From contig NZ_AMRK01000002.1 of NCBI RefSeq assembly GCF_000299875.1, forward strand, positions 413,382 to 477,381: 64,000 nucleotides of DNA. Reading direction: 5' to 3'. Made by a program: the position numbers and the translations under genes. Origin of the DNA: Celeribacter baekdonensis B30 (GTDB lineage: Bacteria > Pseudomonadota > Alphaproteobacteria > Rhodobacterales > Rhodobacteraceae). This document shows, piece by piece, positions 8,115 to 15,890 of the stretch. Under the pieces are notes generated by a model, which worked only from the letters and a program-made list of their open reading frames with translations, did not search any database and was not told the DNA's origin. The number at the start of each line of letters is the position of its first letter. Position 1 is the first letter of the stretch.

Positions 8115-9028
8115 GGGGTGACCTCCAAGGGTGTGACAAGATCGGGAAACAGCAGCGAGGCATGGCAGCCCGTGCCCGCCTGCGCGCCATCCGCAAGGGC
8201 GAAGTTGATATTGGGCATCGGGCGGGAAAGATCGCCTGCGGCAAACACGCCCGGCACGCTGGTCTGGGCCATCGCGCCAACCTTAACGAACGACCCCGTC
8301 GGCCCGTCGGCCGAGGCGCAACCAAGCTGTTCTGCCGGGCTGGCCGCCAAGCTTGTCCGCGGGCCGACAAACAGCGCCGCAAAGCGCGCGGTGGCGCCGC
8401 CGCTCAGGCTGAGGTCTATGCCCGTGGCATCGGCGGTTGCGGTCTCCAGCGCTCTGGTCTCAATCTGAACCCCTGCTGTGGCCAGTACGTCGAGGTCAAG
8501 CCCCTCCATCCCACCGGTGATCAGGGTGACCTGCGCGCTCCAATCGGCCCGCAACATCAAGGCCTGATGCGCGCTCATCGGATGTGTGGCGAGAACGGCC
8601 AGCGGTGCGCCCTTGACCTCATAGCCGTGGCAATAGGGACAGTGCAGCACGGTCTGCCCCCAAGCCTGTGCGAGACCGGGAATGTCCGGTAAAATATCGC
8701 GCACGCCATGAGCCAGAATGATGCGTTTTGCGGCACTTTTTTCGCCATCCGCAAGCGTCACCGAGAACGCGCCCTCTTCACCATGGATTGCTGTAACCGT
8801 ACCGCTGCGCTGCGTGACGCTCGGATAGGCCCTCAGGTCGGCTCGGAACCGTTCAAGGATTGCACTGGGCGAGAGACCGTCCCACCCCGCCACACCATGC
8901 GCGCCGGATGAGTTTCGGTTGCGGGGCACCCCGGCGTCGATCACTGTGACGGATCGGCTGGCGCGCCCGAGTTGAAGCGTGGCGGTCAGCCCCGCGAAGC
9001 TGCCGCCAATGATAACTGCATCTTGCAT
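8111..9028 (-). CDS. Thioredoxin-reductase-like NAD(P)/FAD oxidoreductase with CPYC site
   Basis: 305 residues. The FAD-binding [18 protein letters not shown] motif is at about residues 6-23, a redox pair C130-P-Y-C133 (CPYCHGYE) sits where thioredoxin reductase has CATC, and the C-terminal FAD motif is [10 protein letters not shown]. It is therefore a dithiol flavoprotein that should use NADPH to reduce a disulfide or similar substrate. It is the first gene of the probable zinc-responsive operon and overlaps cobW by 4 bp. Its partner is unknown; no thioredoxin gene is adjacent. A role in keeping metal-binding thiols reduced is inference. Confidence 0.85.
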   Translation of the reverse strand: MQDAVIIGGSFAGLTATLQLGRASRSVTVIDAGVPRNRNSSGAHGVAGWDGLSPSAILERFRADLRAYPSVTQRSGTVTAIHGEEGAFSVTLADGEKSAAKRIILAHGVRDILPDIPGLAQAWGQTVLHCPYCHGYEVKGAPLAVLATHPMSAHQALMLRADWSAQVTLITGGMEGLDLDVLATAGVQIETRALETATADATGIDLSLSGGATARFAALFVGPRTSLAASPAEQLGCASADGPTGSFVKVGAMAQTSVPGVFAAGDLSRPMPNINFALADGAQAGTGCHASLLFPDLVTPLEVTP

Positions 9029-9098
9029 TTGATACCTTTCGTCATGCGCGCCGCTGCTTTGACAGGGCGCGGTGGTTTTTGGGGAGGAGGTATAAGTA

Positions 9099-9113
9099 TG
9101 TGATCACATTACA
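9099..9113 (-). promoter_or_regulatory. Zur-like box, promoter-proximal
   Basis: On the minus strand it reads TGTAATGTGATCACA, an inverted repeat TGTAAT-n3-ATCACA matching the better palindrome at 9221-9235 in five of six right-arm positions. It lies about 70 bp upstream of the flavoprotein start and just upstream of a possible -10. That position suits repression by a Fur-family regulator. Zur is inferred from the zinc-type genes downstream. Confidence 0.5.
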
Positions 9114-9220
9114 TTACATTGCCCTACGGAGACAGATCAGCGCGGCATGTGGGCGAGACAGTGAGTCGGGGCATCGCTGATTCCATGTTACTTTATAACG
9201 CTCAACCTGATTATACAAAA

Positions 9221-9235
9221 TGTAATAACATTACA
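9221..9235. promoter_or_regulatory. Zur-like box, distal perfect inverted repeat
   Basis: TGTAATAACATTACA has two perfect 6-bp arms around AAC. The 15-bp length and TGTnAT...ATnACA shape resemble Fur-family (Zur) operators of proteobacteria. A weaker related site, TGTTACTTTATAACG, is at 9186-9200. Regulator identity is inference. Confidence 0.5.
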
Positions 9236-9387
9236 ATAGATGCTCAAGCGAAGGTGACTTTACCCCATCCGACCGGAATCGCGCACAAACGTCCCGCTTT
9301 GACGTTCAGAAATCGGGGCAACATGCTATGACTGCCAATCGCACCCGCGTCACAAATCGCCCCCCTGATGCGCGTTCTGTACAAGCC

Positions 9388-10053
9388 CTATGAAAAATGC
9401 TGGCGATCCACCAGCCAGTCCTGAGCGCCTTGAAGCGTGGCGCGATAGACGGTGGCCCCGATCGCTTCACCCACCGCCGTGTGCAGGCCAGCATAATCGT
9501 CGACCCCGACAGGTGCGGCGACCGCGATACAATCGGTGCCCGTGCCAGTGGCAAAGCCGGTGGCCGTGCCGCCAATGCTCTCAAGCGGCAAGGCAGCATC
9601 AAGAATGGCGGCGGTGCGGGCCTCGGCGATGATCGTGAGCGCCTCAATCAACCCAGCCTGCGACAGACCATGGCTCAGCCGCACCGCGATGTTGATCGTG
9701 CCCCAGGCATCGTGAGGCCGCAGCACGCGCATCCCCACACGCTCCGCATTGGACAGGCCAACCGTGGCAACGCAGGTGGCGCAAATGCCGTCCACCACCG
9801 CCTCGGTTTGTTGAAAACGCCGCACATCGCGCGAGGTCAAAAAGGCCACGGCCTCTTGCGCGTCAAGCCCGGCCAACTCGCCCAGCAACCAATCGCGCGC
9901 ATTCAGCGTTTCGGTCAGATCGGCGTTGCGGACCTCACGCCATAGGATGCGCCGCGCGGCGACAAACCCCGGACGGTTCAGCGCCCAGCTGAGCACCTGC
10001 ATCTCCTGCCCGAGATCGAAAGACAGCCAAGGCCGGTTCAGCGCGACAGTCAT
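9388..10053 (-). CDS. cbiZ: Adenosylcobinamide amidohydrolase CbiZ
   Basis: 221 residues. Cleaves the aminopropanol-type side chain of adenosylcobinamide (or pseudocobalamin-like corrinoids) to adenosylcobyric acid so that imported corrinoids can be rebuilt. Typical CbiZ motifs are seen: CATCVATVGLSNAERVG, then TINIAVRLSHGLSQAGLIEAL and GTATGFATGTGTDCIAVA. The ATG at 10053 is chosen because it overlaps the btuD stop (ATGA) and starts right before the conserved LNRPWLSFDL region. It is the last gene of the btuBFCD operon, which is a common cbiZ context. Confidence 0.88.
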   Translation of the reverse strand: MTVALNRPWLSFDLGQEMQVLSWALNRPGFVAARRILWREVRNADLTETLNARDWLLGELAGLDAQEAVAFLTSRDVRRFQQTEAVVDGICATCVATVGLSNAERVGMRVLRPHDAWGTINIAVRLSHGLSQAGLIEALTIIAEARTAAILDAALPLESIGGTATGFATGTGTDCIAVAAPVGVDDYAGLHTAVGEAIGATVYRATLQGAQDWLVDRQHFS

Positions 10054-10808
10054 TCCAGCACCTCGAGCGGTTGGAAAACCGGGCCTTGAGGCGTGACCTC
10101 GAACCAAGCTGAAATGCCGAATGTATCGCGCAAAAGCGTGGGCGTCAGCACCGAGGCGGGCGCACCATCAGCGACAATACGGCCCTGATCCAATACGATC
10201 AGCCGCGTGCAATGGCGCACGCCAAGACCGAGATCATGCAGGGACACGATCACCGCCTGACCTTCGGCGGCAAGGGCTGAAAACGTGCGCATGGTCGAAA
10301 TTTGATGCGCCGGGTCCAGCCCGGCAATCGGTTCATCAGCCATCAAAAGCGGCGCGTCTTGCGCCAGCGCACGTGCCATCAAAACGCGGGCCTGTTCGCC
10401 ACCTGACAAGGCCGTGACGATGCGCTGACGGAACGCGGTCAACCCCATCCGCGCCAGCGCCCGGTCCACCGCCGCACGGTCCTCGGCACTGGCGCGTTGC
10501 CCCGGCGACAGATGCGGTGTGCGGCCCAGCGCCACCAGTGTTTCAACCGACACCGGCCAAGCAATCTCGCGCGATTGCGGCATCCACGCGGCGGCACGGC
10601 CGCGCGCCCGCGGCGGCAATTGCGCCAAAGACGAACGCCCGTGATGCGGCAAAATCCCCAAAATAGCCCGCATAAGCGTGGTCTTGCCCGCGCCATTTGG
10701 CCCGATCAACCCAACGACCTCGCCCTTGTCCACAGTCAGGGAGACGTCTTGCAACACCGCCCTGCCACCGAGCGAAACGGCGAGTCCTTCGACGGAAAGC
10801 AACGTCAT
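10050..10808 (-). CDS. btuD: Cobalamin ABC transporter ATP-binding protein BtuD
   Basis: 252 residues. ATPase of the corrinoid importer in the cytoplasm. Walker A GPNGAGKTTL at about residues 36-45, Q-loop WMPQSREIAW, signature LSGGEQARVLMARAL, Walker B PLLMADEPIAGLD, and H-loop VSLHDLGLGVRH. It matches FecE/BtuD-type iron and cobalamin ATPases. The cobalamin riboswitch, btuB and cbiZ in the same operon decide for B12. It overlaps btuC and cbiZ by 4 bp each. Confidence 0.9.
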   Translation of the reverse strand: MTLLSVEGLAVSLGGRAVLQDVSLTVDKGEVVGLIGPNGAGKTTLMRAILGILPHHGRSSLAQLPPRARGRAAAWMPQSREIAWPVSVETLVALGRTPHLSPGQRASAEDRAAVDRALARMGLTAFRQRIVTALSGGEQARVLMARALAQDAPLLMADEPIAGLDPAHQISTMRTFSALAAEGQAVIVSLHDLGLGVRHCTRLIVLDQGRIVADGAPASVLTPTLLRDTFGISAWFEVTPQGPVFQPLEVLE

Positions 10809-11782
10809 AGCCCCCTCCGTGTGCGATAAATCAGATGCAGGAACAGCGGCGCGCCGACCAGTGCCGTCACCACGCCAAGTTTCAGATCGCGCATGGGCAA
10901 AATCACCCGCACGACAATGTCCGCCGCCAGGAGCATCACCGCCCCCCCCAGAGCCGAAGCCCAGAGCAGCCGCCCCGGACGGGCGCCGACCCAGCCACGC
11001 AACATATGCGGCACCACGAGGCCGACAAACCCAATCGCCCCCGCCACGGCGGTGGAGGCACCGACCACGCAGGCCGTGCCAAACACCAACAACAGGCGCA
11101 GTTGGACAAGGTTGATCCCCATCGCCTGCGCCGCATCTTCGCCCAATGTCAACGCATCAAGCCCCCGGCGCATCAGCGCCAACATCCCCAACCCCACCAC
11201 AATCAACGGCAGCGCCAACCAGACATGGGTCATCGACCGATCCGCCAGCGAGCCCATCATCCAGAACACGATGTCATTGGCGGCAAAAGGATTGGAGGAC
11301 AGATTCAAAACCAAAGAGGTCAAAGCCCCGGCAAGGGCCGAAATCGCGATGCCCGCGAGGATCAGCGTCAGCGACCCGCCACGCGGCCCCGCCAGTATCA
11401 GCACCAAGACCACCCCAATCAACGCGCCCGCCAGCGCCGACAACGGCAGCGCCAAAGTGGTAGTGGCCGCGATGCCGGTTTGGATCGCGATCACCGCGCC
11501 CAAAGCCGCCGAACCCGACACGCCGATCAGCCCCGGATCGGCCAATGGGTTGCGCAGATAGCCCTGCATCGCCGCCCCCGACATGCCAAGTGCCGCCCCG
11601 ATCATCAGCGCCAAAAGCGCGCGTGGCAGGCGGATTTCGCGCATCACCAACGGGATGGGGCCATCGCCGCCAAAGATCAGCGCGCGCAGACTGTCCAGCG
11701 GCGCAATGCCTGCCGGGCCGATCATCAAGGCCACGCCAAACAGCGTCCCCATCAGGATCAAAAGGATCACATGGAGGCGCAT
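10805..11782 (-). CDS. btuC: Cobalamin ABC transporter permease BtuC
   Basis: 325 residues. FecCD/BtuC-family inner-membrane permease, about ten hydrophobic helices along the whole length. Family motifs include REIRLPRALLALMIGAALGMSGAAMQGYLRNPLADPGLIG and, near the C-terminus, GFVGLVVPHMLR (shortened here in two parts of the protein). The ATG at 11782 is chosen because it gives a direct membrane helix and a TGATG overlap with the btuF stop; the upstream in-frame extension is antisense-like sequence. Confidence 0.88.
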   Translation of the reverse strand: MRLHVILLILMGTLFGVALMIGPAGIAPLDSLRALIFGGDGPIPLVMREIRLPRALLALMIGAALGMSGAAMQGYLRNPLADPGLIGVSGSAALGAVIAIQTGIAATTTLALPLSALAGALIGVVLVLILAGPRGGSLTLILAGIAISALAGALTSLVLNLSSNPFAANDIVFWMMGSLADRSMTHVWLALPLIVVGLGMLALMRRGLDALTLGEDAAQAMGINLVQLRLLLVFGTACVVGASTAVAGAIGFVGLVVPHMLRGWVGARPGRLLWASALGGAVMLLAADIVVRVILPMRDLKLGVVTALVGAPLFLHLIYRTRRGL

Positions 11783-12633
11783 CAATCTTCTCCGTTTGTC
11801 AGCGTATGGCGCAGGCTTACCATCTGCGCGACCGCGCGCAAAACATATGGCGTGCTGCAGACCCAATCGCTATCGGACACGCTGCCTTCTCTGCGGCTGT
11901 TTTGGGTGGCGCGCAGGGCAGGATGGCTCAGAATATCTTCGGCGCGCGAGCCGCCCGGATAGGGACGGCTGGTGATCACCGCTTCGGGGGCCTTCATCAC
12001 CAACACCTCAAGAGGCATGTTCCCGCCCCAGGCATAGGCTGCCTCGTTGGCCAGGTTGGTGAACCCTGCCGTGGCTAAAATTTGCCCCGACAGGCTTTGC
12101 GCCCCTGGGGTATAGCCATTGGCCTCATAGAGCACGGCAGTGGGACTGCGCCCCCCCTCCTCCCGAAAGGCTTTCAAATCCGCGTCATAGGTCGCGATGA
12201 CCTCTGCGGCTTTGTCCTGTTGGCCCAAAACGTCGCCCATCCGCGCGATCTGTGCGGGCACGTCGCCCAGTGCGGTGACAGGCGCGAAAATCTCGACCCG
12301 CACGCCCAAGCGTTGCAGTAAGGCGACGGTGGCGCGAGAGGTATACGCTCCGGCGACCACCAGATCGGGCTGCATCAGGTAAATCTCTTCGGCCTGACCG
12401 CGATTGGCGGGATAGGCTTTGGCCTCGTCCGCCATCGCGGAAGAGCGCGGATCGGAGGCCAAGAACGACACCGACCTCAATTGCCCCGGTGCCGCCAACA
12501 TCATCGCAAGCTGATCGGTGCACAGGTTCAGCGAGACAACGCGCGCGGGGACCTCCGCGCGCGTCATGACGGGGGCACAGCAAAGCAACACCCCCGTCAG
12601 AGCAAAACCCAAAATGGACCTAGAACTGTGCAT
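11782..12633 (-). CDS. btuF: Corrinoid-binding periplasmic protein BtuF
   Basis: 283 residues. Class III (TroA/BtuF-type) solute-binding protein. A signal peptide covers about residues 1-27 (SILGFALTGVLLCCAPVMTRA). The mature part starts with VPARVVSLNLCTDQLAMML, the usual RVVSLxxxxTE/D opening, and the core motif QPDLVVAGAYTSRATVALLQRLG follows (over about residues 85-107). The ATG at 12633 overlaps the btuB stop by about 14 bp; longer starts lie further inside btuB. It captures corrinoid in the periplasm and passes it to BtuCD. Confidence 0.85.
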   Translation of the reverse strand: MHSSRSILGFALTGVLLCCAPVMTRAEVPARVVSLNLCTDQLAMMLAAPGQLRSVSFLASDPRSSAMADEAKAYPANRGQAEEIYLMQPDLVVAGAYTSRATVALLQRLGVRVEIFAPVTALGDVPAQIARMGDVLGQQDKAAEVIATYDADLKAFREEGGRSPTAVLYEANGYTPGAQSLSGQILATAGFTNLANEAAYAWGGNMPLEVLVMKAPEAVITSRPYPGGSRAEDILSHPALRATQNSRREGSVSDSDWVCSTPYVLRAVAQMVSLRHTLTNGED

Positions 12634-14464
12634 TGAGCCCGACATAAACCGCGCGGCCCCGCGTGGCATAGCCCCAGACCTCGGTGGCCTCCGCATCAAA
12701 GAGATTTTCGACCCGCCCGGTGAGTTGCACCCGGTCGGTCAGATCATAGTGCGCCGCCACATTGACGGTGGTGAAGCTGGGCAATTTGACCGTTTGATTG
12801 CTTCCCCAGTCGTAATTGCCCGCCACATGACGCAGATCGGCGGACACCGCACCGCGCCCACCAAAGGCGTCAAGCGTACCGCCAAGTGTCAATTCATGGC
12901 GCGGACGGCGGATTTCGACGCTGTTGTCGGGGTTTTTGGCCTCAAGATAGGTATAGCCAAGACGCAGAGACAGCGCGTCGGTGGCCTCAAGCGCGCCCGC
13001 GATCTCGACACCGCGCCGGTCGCTGTTCCCGGTCTGGTTGATATAGGTGTACCCCGGATCGGTGCTGACAGCGGTAATTTCATCCGTCAGGCGCTCCTTG
13101 AACAGGGTCACATCCACTGTCCCCCGGTCGCCAAAGATCGGCAGCTCGACACCGAGATCAAAGCTGAGATTGCGCTCCGGTTGCAGGTCCGGGTTTCCGG
13201 TGCCGCCATAGCTGTCATAGAGTTCGAAATAAGCGGGATTGACCACGCCCTCGCCCGCAGACCCATGCAGCCGCACGCCATTGTCCAAGAGGTAGGACAG
13301 GCCGAGGTTCCATGTTGTCGCATCCTTGAACACATCGTTGTCGTCGAACCGCGCCCCGGCCTGAACATCAAGCCCCGAAGCAAAGCTGCCGCGATATTCG
13401 AGTGCCACCGATGTCGCCGCGCGGCCATAGGCCGGGTCAAGAGTACTGTCATCCTCGCGATGTTCCAGCAGCAGATTCAGAAGCTGATCCGCCTGATCCA
13501 CCGCGCCGTCAATGCCATAGCTGAGCCGGTATTTCACCGCATCTGTGGTGGTCTTGGTGGTGGCTCCGCCATTGTTTTTCAACCTGTTTTGGGTGGTTTC
13601 AACGGCCAGACGGTGGGTCAATCGCCCCTCCATCATGCTGTATTCGCCAAAGACGCCAGCAGTCAGCTCATCGCGATTGGCATACTGCGTGGGATCGTCC
13701 ACGATATAAGACTCCGCATCCGTCGCCATCCAGTTGTCGCTGTCATATTCGTAGCGTTCCTCAGAGCGGCGCAGGGTAAAGCCCAGTTTCAGAGCATCTG
13801 TCGCCTGATAATCGCCCGACAGGATCGCGGTGGAGCGCGTCAGCCCGTCCTTTTCCCCACCATCGCCGGACAGATCAAAGCCCGGATCATCCATGTGCGA
13901 CAGCGCCAAAGACACACCGCCGCGCGCGTCCCTACGCGCCACAAAGGTGCTCGCAGTGGTGCCGGAGCCAACCTCAAGACTGCCATTCAATGTCGTGCCC
14001 TCCGAGCCTTTGCGGGTGATGATGTTGATCACCCCGGCGGAGGCGTTTGAGCCGTAATAGACCGATTGCGGCCCGCGCAGCACTTCGATGCGCTCGATAT
14101 TGGCGGTTTCCAGACCGCTGAAAATATATTCCCCGTCGCCCCCGGCGGCGGCGATGCCGTCGATCAGGACCAGCGTGTGGTTGCCTTCGCCACCGCGGAT
14201 GCGGATTTGGGTGTCACTTGTGCCAGTGCCATTGACCGACACGCCGGGCAAGGCGCGCAGGGCGTCCTGCACCGTGGTGATGCCGCGCTCTTCGATGTCT
14301 TCTGCGGTGACGACACTGACGGCACGGCCATATTTTTCGGCAGCAATCGGGGACAACCCGCCGGTGACGATGATCTCGTCCAAAACGAATGTCTCCTGTG
14401 CGGCAACCGGCGCGGAGAGTGAGAGCAGGCCAGCGGATGCGGCCAAAACTGTAAAGCGGTTCAT
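12620..14464 (-). CDS. btuB: TonB-dependent cobalamin receptor BtuB
   Basis: 614 residues. Outer-membrane gated channel for corrinoids. The signal peptide is about residues 1-22, the TonB box region is VLDEIIVTG (about 27-35), the plug domain about 40-150 contains DALRALPGVSVNG and IERIEVLRGPQSVYYGS, and the rest forms the 22-strand barrel ending in an aromatic residue (F). The ATG at 14464 gives the signal peptide directly and has GAGG upstream. The length equals E. coli BtuB (614 with its signal). Expression should be shut down by the cobalamin riboswitch located just upstream. Confidence 0.92.
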   Translation of the reverse strand: MNRFTVLAASAGLLSLSAPVAAQETFVLDEIIVTGGLSPIAAEKYGRAVSVVTAEDIEERGITTVQDALRALPGVSVNGTGTSDTQIRIRGGEGNHTLVLIDGIAAAGGDGEYIFSGLETANIERIEVLRGPQSVYYGSNASAGVINIITRKGSEGTTLNGSLEVGSGTTASTFVARRDARGGVSLALSHMDDPGFDLSGDGGEKDGLTRSTAILSGDYQATDALKLGFTLRRSEERYEYDSDNWMATDAESYIVDDPTQYANRDELTAGVFGEYSMMEGRLTHRLAVETTQNRLKNNGGATTKTTTDAVKYRLSYGIDGAVDQADQLLNLLLEHREDDSTLDPAYGRAATSVALEYRGSFASGLDVQAGARFDDNDVFKDATTWNLGLSYLLDNGVRLHGSAGEGVVNPAYFELYDSYGGTGNPDLQPERNLSFDLGVELPIFGDRGTVDVTLFKERLTDEITAVSTDPGYTYINQTGNSDRRGVEIAGALEATDALSLRLGYTYLEAKNPDNSVEIRRPRHELTLGGTLDAFGGRGAVSADLRHVAGNYDWGSNQTVKLPSFTTVNVAAHYDLTDRVQLTGRVENLFDAEATEVWGYATRGRAVYVGLNAQF

Positions 14465-14599
14465 GTATAACCCTCGAAAACGACCCTTTATGGTCGCGGA
14501 TGTGAACAATGTCAGTCGAGGGAAAGTGACCCCCCGCAGACGGTGAAATCACCACATGCGGAACGTCCGCAGCCCGGCACGCCCCACGCGTCCGAACAG

Positions 14600-14775
14600 G
14601 GTGAGCACCTTGGCAGGTCTCCTGACTCACGGGTCATCGCTGGGCCGAACCTTCCCGTCACCCAATGGGCGACAGTGGCATTTTCCGGCTTCGCTCTCCG
14701 CCTACAGTTGCGGGGGCAGTTGTGGACTTGGCACCCATTGGGTGAACCGAACCACATTCCCTTTTAACCGGACGG
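14600..14775 (-). promoter_or_regulatory. Cobalamin riboswitch upstream of btuB
   Basis: On the minus strand the conserved pieces appear in order: TTAAAAGGGAATGTGG (5' region, about 14755-14768), CCCCCGCAACTGTA (about 14703-14716), GCCACTGTC, and the B12 box GAGTCAGGAGACCTGCC (14612-14628). The switch is followed by about 140 bases before the btuB ATG, including a GGTGATTTCACC hairpin (14542-14553) that may be part of the expression platform. Binding of adenosylcobalamin normally represses such transport operons. Confidence 0.95.
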
Positions 14776-14924
14776 CGAACCGCCCGGACCAAAGCGGGTT
14801 TTTCCTAATGGGATTCCTCGGCGCTGTGAAGTCTAAAAACAACGGCGGCCCATCCCGGTCAGAGATCGCTCCCCTGCCCGTGGACGGGCGCGCATTCTTC
14901 GCCAATCGGAAAATCGCTCTTGGT

Positions 14925-15890
14925 TCAGCGCTCTTTTGACAAAGGATTGAAACAGGCAAAGGCGCGCCCGGTTTCATCGGTGGTCAGCGCCGGTTTCTCG
15001 GCGCGACACCGATCCGTTGCAAAGCCGCAGCGCTCGTTGAACGCACAGCCCAAAGGCGGCGACAACGGATCGGGCAATTCGGTGGCCGCGGTCTCGGGCG
15101 CCACAATGGGACGACCGACCTCGGGGGCACTTGCGGCCAGAAGCGCGGTGTAGGGGTGGCGTGCATTGGCAAAAATTTCGCGCGCGGACCCCACTTCGAC
15201 AATCGCCCCGAAATACAAGACGGCGATGCGGTCGCTGACCGCTTCGACCACCGCCAAATCATGGCTGATGAACAGATAAGTCAGGCCGAACGTCTCCTTG
15301 AGGTCTGCCAACAGGTTCAAAACCTGCGCCTGCACCGATACGTCAAGCGCAGAGACCGGTTCGTCCAGAATCAAAATCCGCGCTTGGGCCGCCAAGGCGC
15401 GGGCAATGCCGATCCGTTGCGCCTGACCGCCGGAAAACTCATGCGGGTAGCGATCAAGAAACTCCTCACGCAGGTTCACGGCGGCGAAAATCTCGTGGAT
15501 ACGGGCGGCACGGGTGGCTTTGTCCATTTGGTGCAACCGCCGCAGGGGCACCTCCATGATCTGCCGAATGGTCTTGCGCGGATTGAGGCTGCTGATCGGA
15601 TCTTGGAACACATATTGGATGCGCTTGCCAAAAAGCGCGGGGTCGGCATTGTCCAAAACCGCGCCTTCGATTTCAATCTGGCCGGTGCTGGGCGGCAAAA
15701 GACCCACAAGCATTTTTGCCAATGTGGATTTGCCACAGCCCGACTCGCCCACGATCCCCAAGGTTTCTCCGGTTGTCACTGTCAAATTCAGCGGCTGCAC
15801 CGCATGAACCATCGCTTTGGGTGGCCCAAACAGGCGTTTGCCGACCGCAAAGGACTTTGACAGATCGGTCAGTCTCAGGGCCTCACTCAT
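14925..15890 (-). CDS. Oligopeptide/dipeptide ABC transporter ATP-binding protein (DppF type)
   Basis: 321 residues. Cytoplasmic ATPase of a family-5 peptide-type importer. Walker A GESGCGKSTLAK at about 49-60, signature EFSGGQAQRIGIARAL, Walker B ILILDEPVSALDVSVQAQ, then the oligo_HPY C-terminal part RHPYTALLAASAPEV and a Cys cluster (GCAFNERCGFATDRC). It overlaps the permease-ATPase fusion gene by 4 bp, so it is the second ATPase of the same transporter. Substrate cannot be read from sequence. Confidence 0.88.
   Translation of the reverse strand: MSEALRLTDLSKSFAVGKRLFGPPKAMVHAVQPLNLTVTTGETLGIVGESGCGKSTLAKMLVGLLPPSTGQIEIEGAVLDNADPALFGKRIQYVFQDPISSLNPRKTIRQIMEVPLRRLHQMDKATRAARIHEIFAAVNLREEFLDRYPHEFSGGQAQRIGIARALAAQARILILDEPVSALDVSVQAQVLNLLADLKETFGLTYLFISHDLAVVEAVSDRIAVLYFGAIVEVGSAREIFANARHPYTALLAASAPEVGRPIVAPETAATELPDPLSPPLGCAFNERCGFATDRCRAEKPALTTDETGRAFACFNPLSKER

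Larger units (their letters stand above)
9029..9387. other. Intergenic promoter region of the flavoprotein-cobW operon
   Basis: About 360 bp without a credible gene between the cbiZ stop and the flavoprotein start, both on the minus strand. It is richer in A+T than its surroundings and holds three 15-bp imperfect or perfect inverted repeats (9099-9113, 9186-9200, 9221-9235) and three ACATT repeats at 9106-9120. A TATACC-like -10 on the minus strand lies near 9087-9092. Confidence 0.6.

Noticed and set aside
12518..14050. 510-codon open frame on the plus strand inside btuB
   Set aside because: It is antisense to a clear TonB receptor, with Arg/His/Gly-rich composition and no motif.
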